From positions 4,573,501 to 4,637,500 of the forward strand of contig CATNEN010000003.1 in assembly GCA_950097015.1 (NCBI GenBank): 64,000 nucleotides of DNA, given 5' to 3'. The notes below the pieces were generated by a model. The model saw only the letters and a program-made list of their open reading frames with translations, ran no database searches and was not told where the DNA came from. Within the stretch, counting starts at the first letter, position 1; every line of letters starts with the position of its first letter. Origin of the DNA: Macrostomum hystrix. Taxonomy: Eukaryota; Platyhelminthes; Macrostomidae. The translations under genes and the position numbers were made by a program. Positions 21,219 to 33,356 of this stretch are shown in pieces.

Positions 21219-24200
21219 TCAAGCAGTCATTGCAATCGACTCATACTGGTCATTTCTGTTATTTTCGTTGTTGTCTCGCCCAAGTACTCCGGGCCTATTG
21301 CACCGCTTGTAGACTACAAATGCTGCTGCAGATGCTAGCAAGATAAGCGACAACACAAATGCCAGGACTACATAGCCCTGCGATCCGGATTTCACAGCTG
21401 TGACCTGCCTGTCAGCACATGAGTCATCAGTGCCAATCTGATGCTTAGGGTCCAATCGCAGATTGAGCAGGACTCGATCATCCGAGATCTTATTGTCCGT
21501 GGACAAAGATATCTCCCAGCTGTCTTTTGTAGTCGACCCGAAATGCAGAGCTTGAATCTTCACCAGAGAGCCAGACTGTGCAGCTGTGCTGTTGCTGCAA
21601 TGGTCGCGGGTTTTCATGTCTAATATTTGATCTGGACTTTCTGATAGGGCCTTCCAGAGAGAGGCATGATACAGGTGAGAGAGTAGGGGGAGAGTTTGAA
21701 GAGGAGGAAATCAATGATTAGGAAGGAAGGGAGAGAAGAGAGTTAAGAGTACGGAGGAGAGACAGAAGACAGGGAAGAGGAGAGATTAGAGATTATGAGA
21801 GGAGAGGGAGGAGGAGGGAATAGATATAGGAGAGAGGAGACAGGAGTAAGAGGGGGAGAGATTAGAGGTAGGATATATGAGAGAGGAGAGATTAGAGATC
21901 AGAGAGAAAAGAGAAGTCTTCCTAAATTGAAAATTTTTAGATAAATATTATTTAAATCTTCGCTTGCGGACTGAGATTGTGTCCCAGTCTTACCAAACAG
22001 AGTTGTGATCAACACCAAGCACAGGTAGCCACTGAACAGCGCGGCTGCTGTTCCACAGGGGGTAGGCCACAGTGCCGTTACAGCAGCGAAGGCCAACGAG
22101 CAATGACCCGTCACTTAGCGCTCGTTTTAAATCGGCATTCTGAACTGTTATTATGGAAAATATGAGTTGTTGCTTTGTCTGACCATAAATATTGCATTAA
22201 TAAACCATTCTGTCTCTTAATTACTGGCCACAATAACAATATTTTAGGATATCCCTCATGAAAATATTTCATAAAACTCCAGATTCCTGGAAATTAAGTT
22301 TCTTAAAAATCAAGTTTCTTGGAAATGAAGTTTCTTAGAAATTATTTTTTAGAAATCAAGTTGCTTTGAAATTAAGTTTCATAGACGTAAAATTGCTAAG
22401 TAATCTAGTTTCAAGTCTTCATAATACTTGATTTCTTAGAAATCTACTTTTTTTACAAATCTTACTTCTTGGCAATAAACTTTCTTGGTCCAATTTCTTT
22501 CTCATCGTCAGGCAGTGTACACTCTCACTGTGCGTCAAGGAGGTTGGCCCTCAAGGGCGTAAAATCGCACGACAAGCCCCCAAGCCTTCTCTCCGCGGCT
22601 GCGCCCCAAATAAATGTGGCCTCGCCGTGGAATCGAACTCAGGGACCTTTGGTGCCAGAGGCAAACGCGTTAACCGCTCTGCCACCGACCCCCCCCCAAC
22701 GAAGAAAGCTTCTAAACGTTATTTGTGCTCACCCAGACTGCGAATTTCTGACTTGCTTGTAAAGCGAGCAGCTGCTTCACTGAGCAACTGGCAGCTACTC
22801 AGAGGTCGGACTGATCCGCAGACAAAATTTACTGATCGCACAATGTACAGGGCTCTGTCAGATTGAATCGCGATGGTGACTTTGAAGAACAAGTTATTGT
22901 TCATTTTGACTGCTGTGGCGTTGTCAATGTTAGTCAAAATTTCAAGACTTTCACCGCTGAAAATCAATAATTTAGGGGCTAAATGCTATCGAGCTCTGCA
23001 TGAGAAGATACAAGAGAGAAAATCGAGAAAACAGAAGAGAGAAGCATCGAAATAATAGAGAGCAGAAACAAGAGATACGATAGTAAAATGACACAAAAGA
23101 GACAAGAGAGAAGAGACAAGAGAGAAGAGACAAGAGAGAAGAGAGAAGAGAGAAGAGAGAAGAGTGAAGAGAGAACAGAGAACAAAGAAATGAGAAGAGA
23201 GAAGAGAGAAGAGAGAAGAGAAGAGAGAAGAGAGAAGAAAGAAGAGAGAAGAGAGAAGAGAGAATAGAAAATAGAGAGAAAGGACGAGTGAAGAAAAAAC
23301 AGAGGAGAGGTAGGAGAGGAGAATGGAAAGAATAGATGTGCAGAGCTGAGATAGAAAAACAGAAATTATGTATTAAAAAGTGAGTTTTTGTTTAAAAAAT
23401 ACTGTCAAAGTTATCTAAATAAGAAGACTGAAGTAAAAAACTATTGGTTCCAGTTAGAAGGCCTCTCATTTTCTGTGGGGTGGGTGTCGTGGGGTTGCGC
23501 AGTGAAGAAGGGCGAAACTCGGAACCGCGCGTCCAACCAGATCAGTCTCCGGGCCCTTTTAAGGATTCACGGCTACAGTTCGCATGCCACCCAATCGACT
23601 GCCACCCCCCCCGCCATTGCCGAATTCGGGTGCCTAGTTCTGTGACTCTTACTACTGAGTGGGAGGCAGAGAAGTAGAGTGGGAGGAAGAGAGGTAGAGT
23701 GGGAGGAAGAGAGGTAGAGTGGGAAAAAGAGAAGTAGAGTGGGACGAAGAGAGGTAGAGTGGGAGGAAGAGAGGTAGAGTGGGAGGAAGAGAGGTAGAGT
23801 GGGAAAAAGAGAAGTAGAGTGGGAGGAAGAGAGGTAGAGTGGGAGGAAGAGAAGTAGAGTGGGAAAAAGAGAAGTAGAGTGGGAGGAAGAGAGGTAGAGT
23901 GGGAGGAAGAGAGGTAGAGTGGGAAAAAGAGAAGTAGAGTGGGAAAAAGAGAAGTAGAGTGGGACGAAGAGAGGTAGAGTGGGAGGAAGAGAGGTAGAGT
24001 GGGAAAAAGAGAAGTAGAGTGGGAAAAAGAGAAGTAGAGTGGGAGGAAGAGAGGTAGAGTGGGAAAAAGAGAAGTAGAGTGGGAGGAAGAGAGGTAGAGT
24101 GGGAAAAAGAGAAGTAGAGTGGGAGGAAGAGAGGTAGAGTGGGAAAAAGAGAAGTAGAGTGGGAGGAAGAGAGGTAGAGTGGGAGGAAGAGAGGTAGAGT

Positions 24201-25923
24201 GGGAAAAAGAGAAGTAGAGTGGGAGGAAGAGAGGTTGAGTGGGAGGAAGAGAGGTAGAGTGGGAGGAAGAGAGGTAGAGTGGGAAAAAGAGAAGTAGAGT
24301 GGGAGGAAGAGAGGTTGAGTGGGAGGAAGAGAGGTAGAGTGGGAGGAAGAGAAGTAGAGTGGGAGGAAGAGAGGTAGAGTGGGAGGAAGAGAGGTAGAGT
24401 GGAGAAACGAGGAAGCTGGTTATAAGGAGACTCTTTTCATTTTTCTTATACCTTTATATTATTATATTATATTACATTATATCAAAATAGATAATATCAT
24501 ATATTATATATATATATACCAATCTATCAAGATCACATTTATGGTAACTTACTTTTCCACGCGGAACAAAGACGCATTGCGATCGAAAATCGAAGACTTC
24601 AGGATCGTCTGGCTGTCATCTAAATATTTTAGACAGGCTTTCTTGAGTTCTGCTTTTTGTGAAACACTTAAAGGAGTGATTGTAGAGATTGTGGAAGACA
24701 TGCTACCTCTTTTATAGATCAGATACATGCTTAATCAATCTTATTCAGCAATTTTTAGTTCGTATTGCTGGCTGTGCTGTCACTCCCCTGCTATTCCTGT
24801 CACTCCCCTGCTATTCCTGTCACTCCCCTGCTATTCCTGTCACTCCCCTGCTATTCCTGTCACTCCCCTGCTATTCCTGTCACTCCCCTGCTATTCCTGT
24901 CACTCCCCTGCTATTCCTGTCACTCCCCTGCTATTCCTGTCACTCCCCTGCTACCCCTGTCACTCCCCTGCTATCCTTGTCACTCCCCTGCTACCCCTGT
25001 GACTCCCCTGCTATCCTTGTCACTCCCCTGCTATCCTTGTCACTCCCCTGCTATCCTTGTCACTCCCCTGCTATCCTTATCACTCCCCTGCTATCCTTGT
25101 CACTCCCCTGCTATCCTTGTCACTCCCCTGCTATCCTTGTCACTCCCGTGCTATCCCTGTCACTCCCCTGCCATCCCTGTCACTCCCCTGCTATCCCTGT
25201 CACTCCCCTTATATATCTGTCACTCGTGCAAATGGATAGTGTAGGCCACTCGACCGTAAAGCAAATATTTGTTTAGGTGATTGATTTCTAGGCTAGACCA
25301 TACAATACAAGCACTTACTGAGCAGATGCACTGTCGTATTTGGCATTCGGTCCCTTTGAGCCACCTGCTGATCTGGCCTGGAAGTCTGCAGTTCAATCAG
25401 AACATTAGCCGCTTCGATCTTACCCCGAAGCGAAATCTTCCATCGACATAGTCGGGCTTGAAGTTTGTCATCTGCATTCCAGGTTGAGGAATACAGCTCC
25501 AAGTCAGTGTCGTGCTGAACTTCTAACTCAGAACCAGCGTTATGTCCGCCGTGGCAATAGAGTTTGTTTGAGGCCGTGCTTCTGGCAGAAATTTATTATA
25601 TTAACATTTAATTTAATTCTTTAATTACGATCTTTTAGGAGCGGAAGCAGGTAAAAAGCTCTTCTTTTGATAAAATATACCTAACATGTTGCACCATTGA
25701 ATTTTAGCTGAAAAGTTAATCTTCATTCTAATTTATTTTTCTTTGTGGTCCTAAGTGGTACTAAGTGGTCCTTGGCTCCAATAGTTAAAGGTTTTCAATA
25801 GATATGCAAATATTGATTGAGATAATAGTAGCACACTTACGGTCCAACTCCGAGCAGAATGACGAATAGACAAATAAGGATAAGTCGCAAGAGACCCTCA
25901 GGACATGTAACCTTGCGGGGCAT
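21219..25923 (-). CDS. Type I membrane protein, paralogue 2 (unknown family)
   Basis: Six exons: 25923-25841, 25581-25319, 24706-24553, 22956-22733, 22144-21994 and 21636-21219. All junctions have GT and AG and the phases agree, giving 1293 nt, 430 residues. Residues 1-28 form a signal peptide (LLRLILICLFVILLGVG). The extracellular part has CRWKISLRG and PNTTVHLLS in exon 2, IDNATAVKMN in exon 4 and LRCCNGTVAYP...NSVW in exon 5, with several N-glycosylation sites. One transmembrane helix lies near the C-terminus (VVLAFVLSLILLASAAAFVVY), followed by a short tail ending QYESIAMTA. The exon 6 acceptor AAAG was chosen because it keeps frame and the Cys shared with paralogue 1. I do not recognise the domains; exon 2 could be a CUB-like beta sandwich. 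A surface receptor or adhesion role is only a guess. Confidence 0.7.
21700..21900. repeat. GA-rich low-complexity tract
   Basis: Irregular GAGAGGAGA-type sequence in the last intron of the membrane-protein gene. On the sense (minus) strand it is pyrimidine rich. Confidence 0.7.
22265..22490. repeat. Degenerate AAGTTTCTTAGAAAT repeat
   Basis: Fifteen- to sixteen-base words of the type GAAATTAAGTTTCTTA recur with much drift. Intronic. Confidence 0.6.
22498..22697 (-). mobile_element. SINE family S1, copy D (5' half)
   Basis: Minus-strand GGGGGTCGGTGGCAGAGCGG, TTCGATTCC and the GGGGCGCAGCCGCGG body are present. It ends after TGACGATGAGAAAG, so the 3' half and tail are missing. Confidence 0.8.
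23040..23330. repeat. GAGAAGA simple repeat
   Basis: Runs of AGAGAAG with occasional CAAGA. Intronic in the membrane-protein gene. Confidence 0.8.
23656..24400. repeat. 20-bp minisatellite with two unit types
   Basis: About 37 copies of a 20-bp unit. One type is GGGAGGAAGAGAGGTAGAGT and the other is GGGAAAAAGAGAAGTAGAGT. The differences at three or more sites nearly always travel together, and the types alternate irregularly. It lies in the exon 3-4 intron of the minus-strand membrane-protein gene. Confidence 0.95.
24778..25225. repeat. 20-bp minisatellite CACTCCCCTGCTATTCCTGT
   Basis: About 22 units of 20 bp. The first eight end CTATTCCTGT and later ones end CTATCCTTGT or CTATCCCTGT, which shows directional drift. 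It lies in the exon 2-3 intron of the membrane-protein gene. The long Pro/Leu/Ser/Cys open frames in three phases are by-products. Confidence 0.95.
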
Positions 25924-26219
25924 GTTTTGGTGCCGTCAAAGAAAATTTTTCTTTTACCAGACGAGTGAATTTACGGTTATGGCTTCGCGCAGTTTTCGTT
26001 ACTATTTATAATTTCGTAATTGCAGTCTTGAAGTGTTATCTATTTTTAGTCATTACGAGCGGTATGGCTTCACATTTTTGTCCCCGATGTTCAGGCAATA
26101 AAATAGTGAGACAAGAATGCAGCAATCAAACTGCTTGATCAAGGTTTTAATTAGTTAGTAAACGGGCAATTGATGCAGTTACCTGTTTAACAATCGTCGC
26201 ATTTGGTAGCCAACTTGAC

Positions 26220-27250
26220 GCTCGAAATCTATCTTGACGTTCGACATCTACATCTAGACGTTCGACATCCGTCTAGACGTTCGACATACATCTAGATGTT
26301 CGATATCTACCTTGAAGTTAGAAATCAATCTTGACGTTTGACATAAATCTTGACGTTCGACCTCCGTCTTGATGTTCGACATCTATCTTGTCGTTCGACA
26401 TCCGTCCTGACGTTCGACATCTATCTTGTCGTTCGACATCCGTCGTGACGTTCGACATCTATCTTGTCGTTCAACATATATCTTGTCGTTCGACATCCGT
26501 CGTGACGTTCGACATCTATCTTGTCGTTCTACATCTATCTTGTCGTTCGACATCTATCTTGTCGTTCAACATCTATCTTATCGTTCGACATCCGTCGTGA
26601 CGTTCGACATCTATCTTGTCGCTCGACATCCATCTTGTCGTTCTACATCTATCTTGTCGTTCAACATATATCTTGTCGTTCGACATCCGTCGTGACGTTC
26701 GACATCTATCTTGTCGTTCTACATCTATCTTGTCGTTCTACATCTATCTTGTCGTTCGACATCTATCTTGTCGTTCAACATCTATCTTGTCGTTCGACAT
26801 CCGTCCTGACGTTCGACATCTATCTTGTCGTTCGACATCCGTCGTGACGTTCGACATCTATCTTGTCGCTCGACATCTATCTTGTCATTCGACATCTATC
26901 TTGTCGTTCGACATCTATCTTGTCGTTCGACATCTATCTTGTCGTTCGACATCTATCTTGTCGTTCTACATCTATCTTGTCGTTCAACATCTATCTTGTC
27001 GTCAGACATCCGTCCTGTCGTTCGACATCTATCTTGTCGTTCGACATCTATCTTGTCGTTCAACATATATCTTGTCGTTCTACATCTATCTTGTCGTTCA
27101 ACATCTATCTTGTCGTTCAACATATATCTTGTCGTTCGACATCCGTCCTGACGTTCGACATCTATCTTGTCGTTCGACATCCGTCGTGACGTTCGACATC
27201 TATCTTGTCGTTAGACATCTACCTTGATGCTAGACATCCATATTGACGTT
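26220..27250. repeat. 19-bp minisatellite ATCTATCTTGTCGTTCGAC
   Basis: About 50 copies of a 19-bp unit with variants (ATCCGTCGTGACGTTCGAC, CTACATCTATCTTGTCGTT). Edges are more diverged than the middle. It lies upstream of the membrane-protein gene that starts at 25923. Because 19 is not a multiple of 3, all three frames read alike. Confidence 0.95.
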
Positions 27251-28140
27251 GAGCATCCATCTCGACGATCGAGGTCCCATGCTTGACGTTTGACGTTCAG
27301 AACTGCCGAAAACCATATGTTTTGAGTTGGACGCCCGTATTGACGTACGACGACTAGCATGTATCGAAACACGATGCTCTTGCAAAGCTGATCCTTCCGT
27401 TGCTTGCAACTCGAAAATGACTTGAATTTACCCGCTATAGTTTCTTTCCACCACTAGGCCACAATATTTCTGTTTAACACAGCATCGCTTTTGGTGAACC
27501 CGTGGCCAACCCAAGGCAGTTCCACGGCAAACCCATCGCGAATTAATGCTTTGGTAGATTGCACATTTACCAGAAAGGATCTAGTTTTTTACTTAACTCC
27601 TATCTGCAATTACTTCAAGAGCAAACTCAGCTATGTTTCTAAGGTGGTTGTCAATAAATCGCAAAAAATCGAAAGCATTTCTTATCGATTTTGGAACATG
27701 GAACTGTGGCAGCTGGGATAGTAGACGCTCTATTATTAGCGTCTGGACTGCTTGTCCAGCACGGTAAGGTTTGTAGGATAGTCAGACAGAAAAGTGGCGT
27801 GGCTTGGTATGCCGCTGAGTTCAAGAGAGGTTTTGAGCCGAGAGCCAAAACAGTTGCAAAGCAGTGCAATAAAAATATATGCATACCACGTTGCTATAGA
27901 AACATTTTCTTCACTAAGTTTTTTAGCTTTTAACTATAGAACGTTAATTGCACGAACTGAGCTCGTCAAAAATCGTCAACAAGTATATGCCTTAAACAAT
28001 ATAGTTTAAACAATTAGACTACTTGTTGTCGTTGTGTCCAATAAATTATATAATAATATTTGCAGCAGAGTTGTGGCCAGGGGGATAGGACTTCTATAAA
28101 TGGTATATAAGTAATATTTAGAGGTCCTTGGCCGTCGGTA
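27250..28140. other. No gene recognised
   Basis: Spacer between the 19-bp array and a SINE. Short overlapping frames on both strands show no domain. Confidence 0.4.
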
Positions 28141-28145
28141 CTATC

Positions 28146-28350
28146 GCATCATTTGGTCACACTAGACCCGCAGCCAGCGAGGAGGCAATTCTGCCCATTT
28201 CGCTGACTCCTGAGCACACACGTACAAACACATGCACACACACAAATACTGTACGCTGGCACACACACACATGCATACACACACATACTGTACGCTGGCA
28301 CACACACACATGCACACACACAAATACTGTACGCTGGCACACACTCACGC
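28146..28350 (-). mobile_element. SINE family S1, copy E (3' half) with expanded CA tract
   Basis: It has the shared CACTAGACCCGCAGCCAGCGAGG...GCTGACTCCTGAGCACAC end. The internal ACACACAAATACTGTACGC segment is repeated three times with a period of about 41 bp. The tRNA-like head is absent. Confidence 0.75.
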
Positions 28351-28582
28351 AGGTGCGTGGCCTGGCTCTCTCTTGCTACCCACCCACCTTTCTACGTGCA
28401 TATGCAAAAATGAAATTCACAATTGATGATGCAAATGCAGAGAAGTCGCAAAATTAAATGTATTTTATTGCTAAAAGCTGTTAATTTATTAGTGACAATA
28501 ATTTCGAATGTAACAGTAGAACAAAACAGGTGAACTGAAGCCATGCAAAGTTGTGAGTTTTGCTAAAGAACACAAATTTTTC

Positions 28583-28640
28583 CAGCGGCGTAGGGAATCG
28601 AACCCCCGATCTTCATATTGGTCATTCTACACTAGGTACA
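28583..28640 (-). repeat. tRNA-like segment, family S2
   Basis: Minus-strand GATCGGGGGTTCGATTCCC resembles a tRNA T-arm/B box, but a full cloverleaf is not evident. Similar pieces lie at 29190, 48913, 53085, 58320 and 61055. Confidence 0.45.
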
Positions 28641-28722
28641 GAATGCATGACAGGAAAGAATATATATATACAAGCAACTGAATGTGAATATGCATTGAAT
28701 TCGGAATGGTAGATCAGCATTG

Positions 28723-31700
28723 TCAAGCGGTGTCGCCATTTGGCGTTGAGGACAGAATCAAAGGAAAAAGCGAGCTCGTTCCGTTCGCATTGCTGTTTGC
28801 ATTGTGGCGTTTCTTGTAAATGAGGATCTTGATCCCTATAGCGACAAAAATGAAAACAACGACTGCAACTAAAATTACAACTCCTAAAATTATTGTACTA
28901 TAATTTTTCTTATCATCTTTTTCGTCTTTCGCACAGGTGGCTAGAGTTCTGTATAGGTTTCCTGTGTGCAACAGATGAAGGTCAAGCAGCACCTGCAGTT
29001 GATTAGTGCTGTTCTTGTCAATAGAGGCTGACTGATTGGATGTACTTTTAAACCTTGCGTATCTATCAACGCCTCTCGGCAGCGTTAAAACGCTTGCTGA
29101 CAGTCCAGCGGTTTGGCTGAAAGGTTTGAGATCAGACTGCTATTTGTCAGTGCTTGATTAACTTTGTTTTAATTAACGAGGTCGCAGCTTCCCCTGGGGA
29201 GAGAATCGAACCCCTGACCTCTTGTTCAGATTACCGAAGCACGAACTCTAGACACTGGGCAACAAGCTCAGTTTTGATTCGAGAATAAGCATAACAGATG
29301 GGAGGGTCAGGGGCAGAGCTTTAACACGTTCGATTCCCCGGGGAGGCAACGTTAATTTGGGGCGCAGCCAAGGAGAGAAGGCTTGGGGGGCTGATCGTGC
29401 AATTTACGCCTCAAGGGGCCAACCTCCAAGACACAGTGAGAGTGTACACTGCACTGTGTGCCTGCGTACAGTATCTGTGTGCGTGTGTGCTCAGGAGTCA
29501 GCGAAATGGGCAGAATTGCCTCCTCGCTGGCTGCGGGTCTAGTGTCACCGAATGGTGCGCCATTGCCCGCAGCCCTCCAGCAACTATTAGTTATTAACTA
29601 AGCCCAATTGATTTGGACGTCGTTGACTAATTAATATTTATTGAGAGTTCTAAACCTACCAAACGCTGGCGTTTTCAAGCCCTGCCACAGGTAGGATGCG
29701 GCTGTGACCAAATTGGTCAACCATCGGATAATGCACAGAGGAGTTGCAGCACACAAGACCCATAGCAATGCGCCCAATGCCTGCCAATGCTTCGCTGACG
29801 GTATCAGAAACTGAAATTGTAAAGATGAAAGACGTGTTAGCTCCTTCTAATACGCTGCAACGAGATATTTTAAAGTACTTTAGTGTGTCTTTTAACTCCA
29901 TTAGGGCATACTAAATACTTCTGCTACTCGAAGATGAACACCGCTGGTTAACACCTCAGTGGCCTATAAAATAGAGGCTGCCACGAGGGTTTTGGGATCA
30001 CCAGCGAGGATTTCGGATCACCAGCGAGTATTTGGCATTACCAGCGAGGATTTGGGATCACCAGCGAGGATTTGGGATCACCAGCGAGGATTTGGGATCA
30101 ACAGCGAGGATTTGGGATCAACAGCGAGGATTTGGGATCAACAGCGAGGATTTGGGATCACCAGCGAGGATTTGGGATCACCAGCGAGGATTTGGGATCA
30201 CCAGCGAGGATTTGGGATCACCAGCGAGGATTTGGGATCAACAGCGAGGATTTGGGATCAACAGCGAGGATTTGGGATCACCAGCGAGGATTTGGGATCA
30301 CCAGCGAGGATTTGGGATCAACAGCGAGGATTTGGGATCAACAGCGAGGATTTGGGATCACCAGCGAGGATTTGGGATTACCAGCGAGGATTTGGGATTG
30401 CCATTGAGAAGACTTTTTATAGAATAATAATAATAATTGCAGGAGGGCTGCGGGCAATGGCACATCATTTGGTGACACTAGACCCGCAGCCAGCGAGGAG
30501 GCAATTCTGCCCATTTCGCTGACTCCTGAGCACACACTCACACAGATACCGTACGCAGGCACACGCTCACACAGGTGTGTACATCTGCCCTGACTTTCTC
30601 ATCGTGCCTTGGAGGTTGCACGACAAGCCCCCAAAGACTTCTCTACGCGGCTGCGGCCCAAATGATAGTGGCCTCGCCGTGGATTCGAACTTAGGGACCT
30701 TTGGTGCGAGAGGCAAACGCGTCAACCGCTCTGCCACCGACCCCCCTGACTCTTTATAGAAGAGATTTGCATGCATAATAATTACTGGAGCGGCAAACGT
30801 TGAGCAGAAAAAACTTACAAATTATGTCGGAGCTGTTAAAACGAGCCGCTAAATCCTGGAAGATTCTGCAGTTGAATAATGGTGTCGAGCCGCATAAATA
30901 TTCGGCAGGTAATACGACGAATCGGGTGGAGTCGTTAAGCCGTGTCACATTACTTGGCGCCCATTCAATAATTGATACCGCTAGCCTTAGGAACAGGTAG
31001 TCGTTCATTGTGGCAGCGGTAGCATTGTCAACGTTCATCTCGATTATGAGTTGTTGCTTCCTATTTCCAATAAAAAAGAGGAGAAGTGCTTACGTGGTGT
31101 TCAGCCTAGCTTATTTCATTTCATTTGTTTAATTTTATTTAAGAAGATTGCATTCCATTGGGAGATTGCACCCCAAGTGGGAGATTACACCCCGGTGGGA
31201 GATTGCACACCCAGTGGGAGATTGCACACCCAGTGGGAGATTGCACCCTAGTGGGAGATTGCAACCCAGTGGGGGATTGCACCCCAAGTGGGAGATTACA
31301 CCCCGGTGGGAGATTGCACACCCAGTGGGAGATTGCACCCTAGTGGGAGATTACACCCCGAGTGGGAGAATACACCCCAAGTGGGAGATTGCAACCCAGT
31401 GGGAGATTGCACCCTAGTGGGAGATTGCACACCCAGTGGGAGATTGCACCCTAGTGGGAGATTACACCCCGAGTGGGAGAATACACCCCAAGTGGGAGAT
31501 TGCAACCCAGTGGGAGATTGCAACCCAGTGGGAGATTGCAACCCAGTGGGAGATTGCACCCCAGTGCATGCGAGATTAAACGATTTAACTTTCAGATTTA
31601 TCAAAAGGTAGCTTAAAATTTATATAGTACAATCCCAATTGAATGGATCACTAATTTTCTAAGAACGAATAAATAAATTAAGTTTTCTCCATGGTAGTTT

Positions 31701-32748
31701 TTTAGTTTAAATTAATTAATAAATTGATCGTTTTTGTTTCATCGTTTCTTTCGTATAAAATATCGTAAGAGCGGAAATAAATAAAAACAGGTTGAAAAAA
31801 GATCAGCTACTATATTTTACGCTTTCTAATAAAATAACAAAAAATGGGTGTTAAGAAGGTTATCAGTTGGGGATCAGCGATGAATCCGAACAAAGACCAC
31901 TAGGAAAACTTCGCTTTTAGTAGTTCTTGTGTCAAAATTTCAAAACGGCAAAAAAAACAACGGAAAAGCATTCCCTCGATACAAGTCATAGATGTGTCAC
32001 ATAAACATAAAGTACTCGTACTAAAGTTTAAAACTGCGTGTCAAGCTGATAGGACTCACCGAGTTAATACAATGCTTGAAACATTCCGTTCGCCCCAATC
32101 CATCGAGGACACCAACGTGCCACCACCTGCAAATGATTTGGGCCGTATTTCACATGTCAGTTTCCTACTGTTTATCTTGATACACATGTCTCTCTTTGTG
32201 GACACCTTAATTTCCAACGGACACCCTGGAAGACATCCATCTATCTGTCTGTGGACACCTCCCGTTCCTGCTGTTCCACTAAAAGAACTATCATATAGCT
32301 CTGTAGACAAGTCACTTTCATGTCTTCTAAAGGACAAAAGATACCCATTAATTTGTCTATAGACACCTCCCTTGTCTGCTTCCTCTCTTTAGAGACACCT
32401 GTCTGAATCTGTAGACATCTCCCTTGTTTACTGTCTGTCTATAGACACCTATCTTTGTCCGCGGACACCTCATCCACCCAGTTCTTACTAGTCACAGTCA
32501 GTGTGACATTTGGCAGCGCGTCTTCCAGCACGGCCATCTGATCATGACCTCGATGGAGCTGCAGCAGAATCCTAGCTTTCTGAACTGGACCATCTAGCTT
32601 CAGCGACCATCGACAGTTTCTGGCTTGATGCCGATACTCGTTCTGATAGCCGAGAAAGAAGATTGTAAACCCATGGCCGGGTTTAATAGGTAGGTCGCCT
32701 AGGTCATTTTCTCTGTAGCGGCAGCGCAAGACTTCATTATCGACCGCT
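28723..32748 (-). CDS. Type I membrane protein, paralogue 1 (5' exon not found)
   Basis: Exons 32748-32489, 32126-32060, 31060-30819, 29810-29660 and 29116-28723 join with GT-AG signals in agreeing phases, giving 1114 nt. Each matches an exon of the 21219-25923 gene in phase and order; the fourth is 151 nt in both. Shared blocks are CRW...L.G in the first, DNATA..MN in the third, CCNSSVHYP and NASVW in the fourth, and a Cys made at the last junction. The last exon has a transmembrane helix (IILGVVILVAVVVFIFVAIGI) and a short Asn/Ser-rich tail. The incoming phase (2) equals that left by the signal-peptide exon of the paralogue. I did not find that exon here; a frame at 33254-33066 begins hydrophobically but its donor phase does not fit. 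Function unknown. Confidence 0.65.
29190..29270 (-). repeat. tRNA-like segment, family S2
   Basis: The minus strand has TGCTTCGGTAATCTGAACAA followed by GAGGTCAGGGGTTCGATTC, a B-box-like T-arm after an anticodon-arm-like stretch. It is similar to the 53085-53155 copy. Confidence 0.5.
29306..29590 (+). mobile_element. SINE family S1, copy F (diverged head)
   Basis: The body and 3' end match copy A, with GGGGCGCAGCCAAGG and TCAGCGAAATGGGCAGAATT. The head is shortened (GGCAGAGCTTTAACACGTTCG) and the tail is ACTATTAGTTATTA. Confidence 0.75.
29985..30405. repeat. 20-bp minisatellite CCAGCGAGGATTTGGGATCA
   Basis: About 21 copies of 20 bp differing mainly at one site (CCAGCG/ACAGCG). It lies in the intron between exons 31060-30819 and 29810-29660 of the membrane-protein gene, next to a SINE. 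Confidence 0.95.
30421..30747 (-). mobile_element. SINE family S1, copy G
   Basis: A nearly full copy: minus-strand AGGGGGGTCGGTGGCAGAGC head, TTCGAATCC B box, and a tail of (TTA)n at the low-coordinate end (ATAATAATAATAATT). Some internal sequence is missing. Confidence 0.8.
31150..31566. repeat. GTGGGAGATTGCACCCCA minisatellite
   Basis: About 22 units of 18-20 bp (GTGGGAGATTGCACCCTA and variants GATTACACCCCG, GATTGCAACCCA). A longer order of about 5 units repeats at 31326-31455 and 31436-31520. It lies in an intron of the membrane-protein gene. Confidence 0.9.
32150..32485. repeat. Degenerate GTCTGTAGACACCTCCC repeat
   Basis: Phrases such as CTGTGGACACCTCCC and CTATAGACACCTCCC recur every 30-40 bp with drift. 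It fills the short intron between exons 32748-32489 and 32126-32060. Confidence 0.65.
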
Positions 32749-33356
32749 CTGTTGAAATAAAAAAATACGAGTTAGTAGCGATATCACACCCTAGAAGTAT
32801 ATAAACCGTTTTATAGCCAACTCTGCATGCATAAATTAATAATTAAAAATGAAAAAAAATTTGACAAACCGGGCTGAAAAAAACTCTAAAAAAATGAAGA
32901 TGCAGACAGTATAACAAAGCTTCATCAACGTGATTAACAAATTCATTATAAACTGCTATCAATCTGAAATCTGAAAGAAGTCTGTCTGTAATGAGCTTGA
33001 ATTCAGCTAAATTCAGTTTTTTATGGAGTTTCGTGGGGTTTCGATTTTTAGTTCCATGTTTCAGTTCAACGCCAACGCCATTGGTCAACGCATGCAAAGG
33101 ACAGAGGTTTTGGGGTAGGCTCTTCTACACAGAAAACTTCTAGCCGCCACAAAGTGCCAGAATCTTTAAAGATCGCCATGGTGCCAGCCGGTACCAAAAT
33201 TTCAAGGAAAGTAAAACAAAGAGTTGTTGTTTGTAAAAAAATAAAACTATGCATTTATTTTACTTGTTCACAATTAGCACGAAAAGATAAAATAAAAAAA
33301 ATAGTTTTATCACGTATTTTTTTGGCCTCAATTGTTGGTTGAAAAGTGTTTTATGC

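Noticed and set aside
24689..25276. 195-codon Pro/Ser/Leu/Cys-rich frame
   Set aside because: It lies in the 20-bp array of an intron; the coding exon here is on the other strand at 24706-24553.
26388..27227. Several 100-200-codon frames at 26.4-27.2 kb
   Set aside because: They are by-products of the 19-bp minisatellite.
28583..28640. Functional tRNA gene
   Set aside because: Only the T-arm-like part is convincing and no complete cloverleaf with a paired acceptor stem could be drawn; the same word recurs at dispersed sites.
33066..33254. Candidate signal-peptide exon for membrane-protein paralogue 1
   Set aside because: The start is hydrophobic, but the available donor is phase 0 while the next exon needs phase 2.
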